The translations under genes were made by a program, and so were the position numbers. 64,000 nucleotides of DNA from assembly GCF_028583425.1 (NCBI RefSeq), contig NC_072799.1:92862217-92926216 (forward strand). Reading direction: 5' to 3'. This DNA comes from Eublepharis macularius. Lineage: Eukaryota > Chordata > Lepidosauria > Squamata > Eublepharidae. Under the pieces are notes generated by a model. That model searched no databases. It was given only the letters and a program-made list of their open reading frames with translations, and was not told the origin of the DNA. Each line of letters begins with the position of its first letter. Position 1 is the first letter of the stretch. Shown here piece after piece: positions 41,443 to 52,730 of this stretch.

Positions 41443-43745
41443 TCATAGAAAAGGGGAATAGTCTAATTCGTTGTTAAGTTCACTGGGGGACACGGTTTGG
41501 AGACGGAATATCCAATGCACCTCAGCTTGTAACAAAAGTCTATTGGCATGCCCGGGTTTGGGTAAAACCTCTAACACTGAAAATACTAGTTCCCTTTCCT
41601 TCTGGTGATGGACTAGAAAATGCTGTACGAGAGGAGCCTCTAAACTATGTGTTCTTATTTTCGAGAGATGTTCCTGGATCCTAAGGCGAATTGGGCGGGA
41701 GGTACAACCTATGTATAATAGGGAACATGGACACTGGATGAGATACACAACGTTGGATGTGGCACAGGTGGAGAACTGTTTCGAAAACAAAGGAGAGCCT
41801 GAAATAGGATGTGTAATATGCTTCAGGTCAACGCTAAGGGAACATACGTTACAGTGGCCACAGGGGAAATGACCCCGTGGCATATTGAAAACTGCATTTC
41901 GCTCTTTTAGATCCAAGTGAACTAGAACATCTTTCAGACTCTTACTTCTCCTGAATCCAATCTGCGGAGGAGCCTCACATCCTGGGATATCCAATACTAC
42001 ATGCCAATTCTTCCTTACAATGGCTGAAATCCTCCCCGAAAGCGGGGAGAAGTTGAGAGCCCAAGTGATCTTGCTTTCTGGGGAAGTATGCCGATCCCTA
42101 TATGTTAATAGCTCTCGTCGTGGAATTGATTCAGCTCTATTTTTCGCCCATTCAATGACTTGTCTCGGGTAGCCACGCGATCTAAATGCTACACTCATAT
42201 TAGTCGCCTCTGTAGGATAATCAGTGTATTTCGTTGCATTCTAATCCTCAGAAATTGGCCGTATGGTATGTTACGCTTAAGGACAGAGCGATGATAAGAT
42301 GTATAATCAAGGTATGCAGCTCTGTCCATTGTTTTACGGTAAGGTCTCACTCCGAGGGAGGTAGTCATCTTCTTGTAGATAACGACATCCAGGAAAGTAA
42401 CATAGTGTGAGCTTCCTTGATGAGTAAATTTGATGTTAGAGTCTATATTATTAAGCCAATTCATAAAGTCCTCAATATGTTCTGCATTCTTCATAATGAC
42501 CAGAATGTCATCAATGTACCTCCTTATGCAAATTATTTGGTCAGAGAAGGGGTTGGACGTTGCATCATGTATATATTTATTCTCCAGGTTGGCCATATAT
42601 ATAATTGCTATACTAGGGGCCGCAGAGCAGCCCATGGCCACCCCTTTGACTTGGTAGAAGAACTGGGACTCAAAGCGGAAATAATTACGTTCCGTAATCA
42701 AATCAAATATATCTAGCAAAAAATGGGTCAGCGGAGATTTTAAGGGTCTACATTCCAGGACCTCCTCGATGACTTGTCTGGCTTCAGGGTGTGGAATGGA
42801 GGTGTAAAGAGACTGCACTTCCATGGTAAGCAAATAGGCATCAGAAGGTAGGTGTAAGCTTTCAAAATAATTAATAAGGGCAGTTGTGTCTTTAGTATAT
42901 GTTTTTACTGGCACCACGAACGGTTGCAAGATATGATCTAGATAAATGGCCAGGGGCTCTAAAATGGAATTAGAAGCAAACACAATTGGTCTCCCAGGGG
43001 GTGGGTTGATGTTTTTATGAATTTTGGGAAGACAGTAGAAGACAGGGATTCAGGGATCAGTATTCTGTAGATCCCAGTACAGGGTTTGGTGAATATAGTT
43101 ATTCCCCAGGGCATCATCAAGTACAATTTGGATGATCCTCTTAATCTGTCCCGTGGGGTCGTGATCGATAGGGTGATAGTACTCCGTATCAGCCAATTGG
43201 CGTAGGACCTCCCTTCTGTAGACCTCCTTATCCATTAACACTATACCTCCCCCTTTGTCGGCCAGTTTAATAACCACGTTGGAATCCTGTTTTAATTTAT
43301 TCAATGCCACAGCCTCTTCCTTTGTCATATTATGCCAAATCTTACAGGGCTTTCTCTCCAAAGCAACTACATCCTTGAGAACTAATTTCTCAAAAGTCTT
43401 GATTTGTGCATCAGTGATTTTCGGCATAATCTCTGATGCCAATGCTCCAGCTGCTGCAACCAAGAAAGATGGAGCCACCCCCCACCCCCAGGGTCCCCGA
43501 CTTTGATGCCCAGAGGAAGGCGAAAAACCCCCAAGAGGCCTTGGCCAATCTGGCCCCTTGCGGGAAAAATTCCTCCCTGGCCCCCGAAGGCGACCGGCAC
43601 AAATGGCCCTGGAGATCTCCGCCAGGATGCCCGAGGATCCCATTCGCATCCCCCTGCCTGAGCTGTTCCCTAGGATAGTGGCGTATCCTAGGGTGCCCGG
43701 ACCCCTGCGCTGGCTCTCCCGCGGTGTCTGCAGCACTGAGCCCAT
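41443..43745 (-). pseudogene. PLE polyprotein: RT + GIY-YIG endonuclease, disabled
   Basis: Frame 43745-42195 reads through except for one in-frame TGA at 43050-43052. It contains NVVIKLADKGGGIVLMDKEVY (N-terminal RT extension), QSLYTSIPHPEA (motif A region), QVKGVAMGCSAAPSIAI (motif B) and RRYIDDILVIM (motif C). A frameshift near 42235 leads to frame 42198-41443 with RSRGYPRQVIEWAKNR, CGHCNVCS (Cys pair), NVVYLIQCPCSLLYIG, then Arg and EH of the GIY-YIG nuclease. The motif A acidic residue appears as Glu (MEVQSLYT) where Asp is usual. Total about 765 codons, consistent with a full-length PLE core. Confidence 0.85.
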
Positions 43746-44045
43746 TCAACCAGCCCGGGAATGTAGGCGGCTGCATCACAGTAATCCCTACCCTTCCTTT
43801 CCCAATCCTCATCCCCCAATGACTCACCTCTTGATACCCTGGATGATGAAGTGCTGCGACTCCTGCTCCTCTGCTGGGACCTTCATGACTTTCATCCTGT
43901 AACTGACCCTGGCTCTGCCCCCCCTTCCGTCGCTCCTGGAACTCGAAGTTGTTGCCATCCTGTAAAAAACAAAGAGAAGAACGGCCCGCCCCTGCGAGGC
44001 GGTTGCGTCAGCCAATGCCGTGCGGTGAAGCTGACCAATGCAGTG

Positions 44046-44086
44046 AGTTTGGTGTCTTAACCACTACACCAAACTGGCTCTCTGAC
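44046..44086 (-). mobile_element. tRNA-SINE head fragment
   Basis: The reverse complement reads gagagccagtttggtgtagtggttaagacacc, the 5' head of the Sauria-type SINE found complete at 46859-47133. Only about 40 bp remain. Confidence 0.7.
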
Positions 44087-44094
44087 TAGAGTTA

Positions 44095-44450
44095 GATGAC
44101 AACTACATCATTACAACACTTCAAAAATGGAGCTTAAAATGAATTTAAAAAATAAAAACAACAGTGAAAACTTGAGCAAAGGCCCATTGAGGGAATGCCA
44201 AGTTAAACAAAGAAGTCTTCGCCTACTGGTGGAATATGGCCACAGTAGGGGCAGATAAATGTCCTGGGGAAGAGAGTTCCAGAGTCGGTGCCACTCCTGA
44301 GAAGGCCCTCTCCTGGGTGGCCACCCATCTAGTCTCAGATGTTGAGGGATTCCAAAGGAGGTCCTTCAAAGATAACTGCAGTGGTTGGTTAGGTTCATAA
44401 AGGAGTTTGTGGTCCTTCAGGTATCTTGGCCCTAAACCATGTGAAAATGT
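44095..44450 (-). mobile_element. CR1/L2-like LINE 3'-region fragment
   Basis: Colinear with 21045-21400 (gagagttccagagt, ggtgccactcctgagaagg, atctagtctcagatg, ggaggtccttcaaagataac) and continues with gtccttcaggtatcttggccc, as in 61626-62170. Non-coding. Confidence 0.55.
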
Positions 44451-45185
44451 ATACTATGTGCCATCGAGTTGCTTCTGACTTACAGCAACCCTATCAATAA
44501 ATGCCCTCTAAAACATCCTCTCACTGACAGCCTTGCTCAGGGTTTGCAAGCTGAAGGCCTTCGTAATAGATCTACCTCTAATACATCGTAGTAGAGAATG
44601 CCATACCTTGACCTTGGTCCCCAGAGACATATTTTTATCCTTAAGGATCTTTTCTAGTTCTTTCATGACTTCCTTTCCACATCGCAATCTTCTTCTGGTT
44701 TCATGGTTGCAGTGTCTCTTTTGGTTGATGATTGAGGCAAGGAAAGGAAAGTTTTTAACAATTTCAGTTTCTTCATTTTCAGCCTTAAAATTGTGCAGTT
44801 CCTTGGTGGTCATTACTTTTGTCTTCCTGATATTCAGCTGTAATCCTGCTTTTCTCCCTTACCTTTCATCAGTAGTCATTTTGAGTCTTCACTATTTTCT
44901 ACCAGAAACGGGGTGTCATCTGCATATCACAGATCACAAACATCACAATAATGTGGTGTCATCTTCATATCAATCTACATATAGGTTGAACAGACAGGGA
45001 GATAATATAGATCCTTGTCTGACACTTTTGCCGTTTGGAAACTCTTCTGTTTCCCCGTCTTCTGTGCTAGCAGTAGCTCTTGCCACTGAGCACATGTTGT
45101 GCACACCTCTCTCTTTTAAAACCATACTCATCTTCCTTCTGAAGGTGGGGGGAATGCAAAAAACCCCCTGAGATTTAGAAAGCAA
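44451..45185 (-). mobile_element. RTE/BovB LINE RT 3' fragment
   Basis: The minus strand contains GKSVRQGSILSPCLFNLYVD (RT motif GVRQGCILSPCLFNLY) near 45030-44970, a decayed YADDT region, then KAENEETEIVKNFPFLASII, the NHETRRRLRCGKEVM block and ILKDKNMSLGTKVKVW of the RTE C-terminus. The terminal atgccatcgagttgcttctgac (+ strand near 44460) matches the squamate BovB 3' end I know. Confidence 0.75.
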
Positions 45186-45229
45186 TCCCTAGGCAAGCAG
45201 GACTATACGGAAACAGCCAACCTTCAGGT

Positions 45230-45560
45230 CCCCTGGTTGCAGGCTGAGTAAGTTAAAACCAGCACCTTGGATTGAGTCCAGAATTGCGCAACCAACACTT
45301 AAACAGCTGTATTGTATGCTCTTTGTCGTCCACCCCAGCTAGAAGTCTTCTTGCTATGTGAATGGACTGATTACAAAATTTCTTAACTCTCTTCAATGGC
45401 AGCCTCACATAAGGAGCACTACTGTGGTCTAAGTCGGAGGTAACGAGCACGGACTGCGGCAGTTTCTTGAGGAAGGACAGGGCAACTGAAGTGGGCCGTA
45501 GGTGTAACACACCATTGTTGTTTTCAGTAGCCTCAAACGTGACTGTACATAATTCTGCAG
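45230..45560 (-). mobile_element. CR1/L2-like LINE 3'-UTR fragment
   Basis: The + strand order, cacttaaacagctgtattgt, gctctttgtcgtccaccc, cttcaatggcagcctcaca, aaggagcactactgtggtctaag, ggaggtaacgagc, matches a lizard LINE 3' UTR. The 132-codon minus frame here is therefore not a gene. Confidence 0.55.
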
Positions 45561-45720
45561 AACTATATAAAATCAGCCTGCAAGTTGCTAAAGTGCACCG
45601 ATTGTGCTGAGGTGTGAAATTCACTGCTAGTAAAATTAGTGATGAACCCAAGCCTCGAGAGCTTTAAAAGGTAGTTAGACAGATTCATGGAGGAGAAATC
45701 CATCCATGGTGACTGAAAAG

Positions 45721-45932
45721 AGGTAGTTAAGAGTGTTAAATTGGGATCTGGGAGGACCAGGTTTGAATCCCCACCCTTCCATGGAAGCTTGCTGGGTGAC
45801 CTTCGGCCAGTCATACCTCTCAGTCTAACCTACCTCTCAGGGTTGTTGTGGGATGAAATGGGGGAGAGGAGAATTAAGTAAGCCACCTTGGGTTCCCATT
45901 GAGGAGAAAGGTGGGGTATAAATAGAGTAATC
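45721..45932 (+). mobile_element. tRNA-SINE, well preserved
   Basis: Head ggtagttaagagtg, B-box GGTTTGAATCC (45760), cttccatggaagcttgctggg, gtgaccttcggccagtc, ctcagtctaacctacctctc, agggttgttgtggg, and the tail cattgaggagaaaggtggggtataaat. Confidence 0.8.
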
Positions 45933-46147
45933 ACTGGGAATCACTATCCGTTTGCGCTTCTCTCAGAGAGCAGCACTTCTATGCCTCATAGACACTCTAT
46001 ACAATCTCGGTTCTAGGATCTGGAAAGGACAAGGACTTTCCATTATCACTGCCTGAGACGTTTCCACCCTTTACCACGAATCTTGCAAAGTTCCATTTTG
46101 CCTTTTCTCCTTAAGGGATTCTGCAGCATGAATTCCCTGAAACCAGC
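45933..46147. other. No element recognised
   Basis: Short unassigned spacer between the SINE and the tandem duplication; no motif seen. Confidence 0.4.
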
Positions 46148-46645
46148 TGCCTGTATCTAGGCTCAGCTGGTAAATTTTCTGCTAGGTGGCTACAACTGGT
46201 ATCCATAGCAACCACTTGACTCTCAGGCCCAGTCTGCTGCCCAGAAGCCTGACTCTGCAGCCTACCCCTAACCATGTTGCAAACAAGCAAGACTGAAACC
46301 AGATCCTTCCTGATGTGTTCCAGGATCTCGGAGTCACTGTGTGGTAGGGTTGCCAGGTCCCTTGGCTCCTCCGGCAGGAAACTGGGAGCCTGGCACCAAC
46401 CTCTCTGCACCCTCGGGTTCTGGCTTAGTGCGTGCCTGTATCTAGGCCCAGTTTGTAAATTTTCTACTAGGTGGCTACAACTGGTATCCATAGCAACCAA
46501 CCATGTGAATCTCAGGCCTAGTCTGCTGCCTGGAAGCCTGACTCTGCAGCCTACCCTTGTTATTGTAACCATGTTGCAAACAAGCAAGACTGAAACCAGA
46601 TCCTTCATGAATTGTGCCAGGATCTCAGAGTCACTATGTGGTGGC
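46148..46645 (+). repeat. Tandem duplication, ~285-bp period
   Basis: gcctgtatctaggc(t/c)cag...ggtggctacaactggtatcc...cctgactctgcagcctaccc...aaccagatccttc...caggatctc(g/a)gagtcact occurs at 46148-46345 and 46433-46643. The first copy is followed by a truncated tagggttgccaggtccc hAT-family end. Confidence 0.7.
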
Positions 46646-46858
46646 CAGCTGGCAAAACTGGGGTTGTCAACAGCTGTTATGCCATTCCATACTATGTCCC
46701 ACCTGCCGGTCTGCCAAACTGCTTGGCAATGTTTTTTAACATTAAAAAAAAACCTTATGAGTTTTCTTTTTGCAGATAGAACATTACATTAGTCGAGACG
46801 ATTCTATGTTTCTCTGAAGGAAAGAATACAATATTCCTGTCATCTGTCTGCTTCATCT

Positions 46859-47133
46859 GAGAGCCAGTTTGGTGGAGTGGTTAAGACCATGGGACTCTAA
46901 TCTAGAGAGCCAGGTTCAATTCCCCACTCCTCCGCTTGAAGTCAGCTGGGTGACCTTGGGTCAGTCCTAGCTCTCTCAGAGCTCTCTCAGACCCACCTAC
47001 CTCACAGGGTGTTTTGTTGTGGGGATAATAATAACATACTTTGTAAACTGCTCTGAGTGGGCATTAAGTTGTCCTGAAGGGCGGTATATAAATCAAATGT
47101 TGTTGTCGTCATCATCATCATCATCATCATGTA
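46859..47133 (+). mobile_element. Sauria-type SINE, complete
   Basis: tRNA-like head gagccagtttggtggagtgg (A-box), GGTTCAATTCC (B-box, 46913), gtcagctgggtgaccttggg, duplicated agctctctcag, gggtgttttgttgtggggat, ctctgagtgggcattaagtt, gggcggtatataaatc, then a (CAT)n tail. The 3' third corresponds to the BovB-related end that recruits BovB machinery. Confidence 0.9.
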
Positions 47134-48156
47134 CTTATTTTCAAATGTGAAAAGCTTTTATGAATTATTTTTTACAATAGAAACCTAATAATTCACTATA
47201 AATCTGCCTAATAAATCTTTAACTTTATTAGCGCAGTCCTATGCACTGTTACACCCTTCTGAACCCATTGATTTAAATGGCATTAGAAGACTTTCTGTCT
47301 GTTTAGGATTACATGTACACTTTTAACAGGGCTGTTTACACATTTACTTGAAACTCGTGTCAGTTTGATAGTGACTTGAAAAAAGTTTATTATTTTATGA
47401 GTTTTAACTGCAAACAAGACTTCAAAATGACACTTAAATATACAGCTGACCGTGTTATCTTTTGTACGTGTTAAGAATGAGAAAGGGCTTGGTGCACATT
47501 TTATTGAGTTACTTAATAGCGATATTTTGTCTTCATGACTTTGTCGGTTTCAAGGCTACCCTTTTTATAGCCGAAGTAACCGACAGTCTTGTTACTAAGA
47601 TGCTTACCTACCCAATAGTTCAGCAAATGCTTTTCAACTGCTTCAAAGCAGGTAGCAGACAGATTTTGGTAAAGATGGAGAAAGAGCCTCCGCCCATAGT
47701 CCTGTTAACTATTTGTAGCCTGGCATTCAATGGCATTCAAGCATGACAAAAGGCAGTACGTGCTTTGCTTCAGGTGCTCCCAACAATTTATTCAGTTTTC
47801 ACTACAGTTCCAGAAAGTAATGCACCACCAGAACCCACACTGAACCCTTCCACCCAATCAGATGACGACGCTGATGTCAGCTCTGCTTTTGGGTCAGATC
47901 CATCCCTGCCAGAATTCGGAGTGAAGACTTTGGGTTATCCAACAAACAATTGGTTCACATGGTGAGATCCTTGAAAATCAAAGTGAACTGCTCTGCTCTG
48001 ACCCGCTCGGATCCGGTATTGGATTCATTCTGAGTCTTCCTGCAGTGTCCCTGTAGCCGTCTCTTGGGTCTTTATCTCTTGCAGTCCCTCAGTAAACCAA
48101 GGAGGTACCTGGGCTCTAACACCAGAGAGAGGATGGTTGGGAGGGACTGTGACCTA
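47134..48156. other. No gene recognised
   Basis: Contains a decayed cagtcctatgcactgtt...cccattgatttaaatgg repeat (47234-47282) common in reptiles. Two + frames (47462-47746, 47765-47965) encode unrecognised peptides; the second is acidic and Pro-rich. No exon or promoter evidence. Confidence 0.4.
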
Positions 48157-48514
48157 AGCTACAAGAGAAAAATTGCATGAGGAGGAGCACGTGAAGGGAG
48201 TCACAATGTTAGCCAGGAAGCTGAGTTTTAAAAGAGATCGGAAGGCTTTATCAATTTCCCTCTCTACAGAGCCAGGGCGATGGCTGCTCAGAGGGTTTGT
48301 TAATTTCCTCTTTATCTCCCAAAGGCTCTGTCAGTTTCACCTCCCCTTCTAGGAGGCAAAGAGGAAAGAAACAAACCCTCTAAGCAGATCTCCCTGGCAC
48401 TGTGCAGAGTGGAAATTGACAAAGCCTTCCAATCTCTTTTAAAACTCAGCTTCCCAGCTAATATCGCGACTCCCTCCACGTGCTCCTCCTCGTGTAATTT
48501 GTCTCTTGTAGCTT
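48157..48514. repeat. Palindromic foldback repeat (358 bp)
   Basis: agctacaagaga...aattgcatgaggaggagcac at the left is mirrored by gtgctcctcctcgtgtaattt...tctcttgtagct at the right. The arms continue through gttagccaggaagctgag and aaaagagatcggaaggcttt to a centre near 48340. Best-preserved member of its family. Confidence 0.7.
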
Positions 48515-48905
48515 GGCTCTCAGACAGCTGCCTGGGTCATTTCTTCATTCCAGAGGACAACTGGGGCATTGATAGGAGCACCAACCATATTGATAGGAAA
48601 ATCCCCCAAAACTGTCAGAAAACATTTTGGATCCATCTCGCTCCAGGAGGAGATCATTTTAATACATCCCCCACCTGTACAGATGAAGAGTGTGACCTGC
48701 ACAAGGTGTGGGGCCAGCTATTACTTGAGGCGGGCCCATGGTTGCCATGGTGACCATGAAATCCTAAGCAGCTCCTGCCAAGATAGCTTCGGCCTGAATG
48801 TGGGAGTCCCCCAGAACAACCAGCCTAGGGGTCCTCAACCCCACCCCCGAGACCACCTCCATCAGCTCTGGCAGGGAGATGGTGGGCAGCGTTCCCTTGT
48901 GCTGA
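48500..48905 (-). mobile_element. Unassigned LINE, endonuclease fragment 1
   Basis: The minus strand carries the decayed segment QVTLFICTGGGCIKMISSWS, DFPINMVGAPINAPV and LWNEE, downstream of the EN domain. It lies head-to-tail with the next copy. Confidence 0.55.
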
Positions 48906-50165
48906 TGTGACCACTGAGTCCTGAAGGGGGTCGATTCATCTTTGTACGGGGTCTAGCTTTGACCATTCTGCCTTGCCTGATTGTTCTAGAAGGTCAGACA
49001 GTTAACGGTCTCAACTGCTCCTCACAGTATTGCTCTCCGTTTCTCTGACACACTCAACTCCCTCACCATGTTACGGTAGGCTTCTTTAAAAGTGGGTGCT
49101 CCACAGCCTATGTCAAGGGTGGGGGGGACCACTCCCTCGCTCAAGGAAGCATTAGCCACCTTTTAGACCAGCCCCCCTGGCAGATTTCAGCAGCTGGGAA
49201 GGGCAAGGGGCATACAAGCAGGTGGCAGGCCTCAAACCTCCCAGGATCCTGTCCACATCCTCAGACTCAATAAACTGAAAAAAGCCTACACTGTACAGAC
49301 TCAACAGTGCCAGAAAATTGTTCTTTCTTTTCCACCATCACCGCCACACAGTACAGTTTAAAATTTGCTTTTCCCCATCTTATTGAATTCATTCTGAGTC
49401 TTCCTGCACTGTCACTGAACCTGTCTCTCTTGTCTTGATCTCTTGCAGCCCCTCAGTAAACAGAGAAGGTACCTGGGCTCTAACGCCAGAGAGAGGATGG
49501 TTCGGAGCGACTGTGTCAACTGCCTGGGCCCTTTCTTCATTCCAGAGGTCTGCTGGGACATTGAGAGGACCACCAACCATATCAATAGGAAAATCCCCCA
49601 AAGCTGTCAGAAAACCGTTTGGATCCATCCAGCTCCAGGAACAGGTCATTTTAATAGATCCCCCACCTGTACAGATGAAGAGTGCGACCTGCACAATGTG
49701 TGAGGCCAGCTATTACTTGAGATGGGCCCATGGTTGCCATGGCGGCCATGAAATCCTGAGCAGCTCCTGACAAGATAGCTTCGGCCTGAATGCTGAAGTC
49801 CCCCAGAAGAACCAGCCTGGGTGTCCTCAACTGCACCATAAAGAGCACCTCCATCAGCTCAAGCAGAAGGACTGTTGGGCAGCAGGGATCCCAGTCCCCA
49901 CTTTCAGTCCAGACTTCAGGTCCACGGCATCCAAACCAGAAGTGTTCTGGATACAGCACCATGCAAGGGGAATAGAATCCTTACAGACTACAGTGAAACC
50001 ATGTCTCTGCCCACCAGACCCCTGCTTATGTATCACCCAGAACCTTGGGGGACACAATTGGGTGAGGTCAACCCTTTCCCTTTCCAGGGCTCAGTGATAC
50101 CTGTTTTCTATAACACCTGAACTCATTGGCTGCACAAGAAAGGACACTCCATATAGCATTAGGCA
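48905..50165 (-). mobile_element. Unassigned LINE, endonuclease to RT start, copy 2
   Basis: Minus-strand order: a start region near 50165, VCKDSIPLAWCCIQNTSGLD, RTPRLVLLGDFSIQAEAILS (EN GDF motif), MAAMATMGPSQVIAGLTH, LHLYRWG (degraded LDL), then DLWNEERAQAVDTVAPNHPL, and further on SEDVDRILGGLRPATCLYAP (49300-49190). Consistent with a CR1/L2- or Jockey-type LINE; the clade is not settled by eye. Frameshifted throughout. Confidence 0.65.
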
Positions 50166-50934
50166 ACCGTCAGCATCGCCACCCTCTACACCAGATTCTC
50201 AAACTGGCTAGGGGAGACCACAAAGACAAGGATGGCACTGCGGAAAGACATGCAGTCGGAGCAGCCAAGCCCTCCAAGTTCCATCTCCACTTGGGGAGAG
50301 ACCAGAGGCAGTCCTGCGCTGAGCCCCAGTCACACCTGAGAGACCCCCCTGGTCTCCGCAGTCTTCTCTGCCTCCCCCTCTCTGGGGCTTGAGGTGTGGA
50401 TTCTGGTCCACCCCCTACTTGCTGCTTCGCTGCTCCTGGGCCAGTTGGTAATGGGCATAAGCGAAGCGTTGCCTTTGCCCAACATGCTCCTTCTTGGGAA
50501 TCGAACTGGGGTCTGCCATTGGCCTCAGGGATGCCTTTCCTTAGTGGAGTTTACAAGACTCTATTGCAGCGGCATGTGCCTTTGTTGCTCTCTCAGGCTT
50601 TGCACGCCCCTTCTCTGCCCAAGGGAACTCAGCTGCAGGCGGGGATGTTTGGTGGAGGACAAGCTTGGCTCGCCTCCACAGTCCTGTTGCTCGCCCCATC
50701 AGTCCTCCTGGAAGTCAATGGGTGCCCTCCGTTTCCTGCCTGCATTCTGGGGCTCTCCCCGTGGGCACAGATTCATTGGCATCAGGGGGTTTGGGCCCTG
50801 TCTATGGTGGTGGGCTGTCTTTGTGTCTGCTAATCACGGGGCCGTCCTCAGAACATTGAGCCAAGGTTGCGGGCTGTTGGTCGGATCGCGGGAGACTCAG
50901 GCCCTTTTGGTATCCTGAACCCGAAATCATTAGC
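50166..50934. other. No gene recognised
   Basis: Moderately GC-rich; frames on + up to 174 codons (50394-50918) have Cys/Leu-rich but unrecognised translations, overlapping another frame of 145 codons. No splice or promoter evidence. Confidence 0.4.
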
Positions 50935-51744
50935 TGAGGGGTGTCAACCGCCTGGATCATTTCTTCATTCCAGAGGTCAACTGGGGCATCAGCAGGAGCA
51001 AAAATCATATCGATAGGAAAATCCATGAGAGCAGTCGGAAAACCTGGATCCATCCAGCTCCAGGAGGAGATCATTTTAATACATTCCCCAACCTGTGCAG
51101 ATCAAGAGTGACCAGCTAATACTGGAGAAAGGCTCATGGTTGCCATGGAGGCCGTGAACGTCTGAGCAGCTCTTGACAAGGTCACTTCAGCCTGAATGCT
51201 GAAGTCCCCCCAAACCACCAGTCTAAGGGTCCTCCACCCCATCCTCAAGAAGATCACTTCCCTCCGTTCCAGCAGGGAGATGTTGGGCAGTATGGTGGGT
51301 AGATCTCCCACAGAATCCCAGGCCTCGCTCTCAGTCCAGACTTCAGGTCCACAGCATCCAAACCAGAAGTGTTCTGGATACAGCACCGTGCGAGGGGAAT
51401 AGAATCCTTACAGACTGCAGTGAAACCAGCGCCCTGCCCACCAGACCCCTGCTGATGTATCTTCAAGTACTTTGGGGGGCGAAATTGGTGAGGCAGGCTT
51501 TTTTTCTGAGGAAGTAGGTGGGGGAACTCTCACCCAAGACAACGCCTTGCAGGGGGTGGTAGACCATCACTACATGTGAAGGTGCATGCTCCCGGGACTG
51601 TGCGATGACATCACTGGTGGGAAGTAATGTCATCGTGCATGGCATGGATGCCCCCCGGAAGAAAGAATGAGGGAGGGAGGGAGGGAGGGAGGAAGGCAAG
51701 AGAACAAGTGAGAGAAAGAAAAACAGGCAGACAGGCAGACAGGC

Positions 51745-51832
<88 letters not shown>

Positions 51833-51950
51833 GGGAGGGAGGGAGGGAGGGAGGGAGGGAGGGAGGGAGGGAGGAAGTGCTCAGTGATACCTGTTTCTAT
51901 AACACTTGAACTCATTGGCAGCACAGGAACAGGGCACTCCATATAGCATT
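50935..51950 (-). mobile_element. Unassigned LINE, copy 3, with microsatellite insertion
   Basis: The minus strand starts MECPVPVLPMSSSVIETGIT at 51942, is interrupted by a large purine microsatellite and a hAT-like end (51493-51540), and resumes with VCKDSIPLARCCIQNTSGLD, LRLVVWGDFSIQAEVTLSRA and DLWNEEMIQAVD. Third head-to-tail copy. Confidence 0.6.
51668..51874 (+). repeat. GGGA / GAAA / GGGA compound microsatellite
   Basis: gaggga repeats (51668-51693), then an acaggcag run, (GAAA)n at about 51746-51831 (roughly 21 units), and (GGGA)n at 51832-51874. One purine-only strand for more than 120 bp; candidate for triplex structure. Confidence 0.95.
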
Positions 51951-52730
51951 AGGCAACTGTCAGCATTGCCACTCTCTACACCAATTAGTGGAGGGGTGTG
52001 TCTGTCCGTTATTTCTCATCAGCAGAATGGCCACAGGGAGCATACTTGTAGTGCTGGGCCCATACTAAGGAAGGAGGCCCACTGCCTGCTGCAGAGGCAC
52101 AACGTGTTTTTTGTCCAGAGCTGGCCTCGTCGGCCCCGCATTCCCCCAAGGCTGAGCGAACCGGGGGACAGCTCCAGCAGCATTTGGAGGCCCCACAGAG
52201 GAGGCAGGGGCGAGGGGTGGACCCTACAGCAAGACTGAGCTCCTGGGTTCACGGGAGGAGCAAGCGGGGATATCGAGGCCCCCAGGAAACATGTGGAGTC
52301 TCGCCAATGAGCCGTGCCGCCCTTCTGGGCCCCCCCACGTGGCCAGTCAGGTGGAGGCTGGCTGCCTTTGATGTGCTGCCGGGAGAGGTTCCAAGGGCCA
52401 GGGGGCTTGCCGCAGAGAGGGCTGCCTAAGGAGGAAGGGCCCGTCTCTGCGAGAGGAACCTGGCCAGAGAGAGAGGGGCTGGGCACCAGACAATGACCTT
52501 CACTCCCCGTACGGCAGGTGTTCCTCCCAGCGTTGTTGGGACCCTCTATGGAGGCGGCCCATGACCAGGGGGAGAGCCACACTCAGTCCACCTGCTTCAG
52601 GCAGTCGCAGCAGAAGATCCAGGAAAAGATGCATTTTTGGGGCTCTGCAGGAAAAAGAAGGGAAGGGTGATAACGACAGAGTACATAACCTTTCTTCTTC
52701 CCCCTTCAGTTCTCCTGGCAGGATCCCTTT
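51951..52730. other. No gene recognised
   Basis: GC-rich intergenic sequence; the minus frame 52019-52582 (187 codons) has no recognisable domain and overlaps + frames of similar quality. Confidence 0.4.

Larger units (their letters stand above)
40571..44016 (-). mobile_element. Penelope-like retroelement, nearly complete
   Basis: Minus-strand order: an N-terminal piece (44015-43824, separate frame), RT (43745-42195), GIY-YIG endonuclease (42198-41443), an AT-rich 3' flank with tandem repeats, and a hammerhead-like motif at 40571-40610. RT coupled to a C-terminal GIY-YIG domain is diagnostic of PLEs; the CxxC pair before the GIY-YIG suggests the Neptune-type group. Outer limits are estimates; no TSD found. 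Confidence 0.75.

Noticed and set aside
45253..45651. 132-codon minus frame
   Set aside because: The underlying DNA matches a LINE 3' UTR repeat (ctgtattgtatgctctttgtc...); no protein motif.
46859..46930. Functional tRNA gene
   Set aside because: A- and B-box motifs are present but no cloverleaf or anticodon arm is conserved; it is the head of a SINE.
50394..50918. 174-codon + frame as an immune-type gene
   Set aside because: Cys/Leu-rich translation overlaps another frame of similar length, no domain motif, no splice sites, flanked by LINE pieces.
51463..51942. 159-codon minus frame with Phe/Leu/Ser repeats
   Set aside because: The repeat portion is a translated GAAA/GGGA microsatellite; only its first 20 residues reflect LINE coding sequence.
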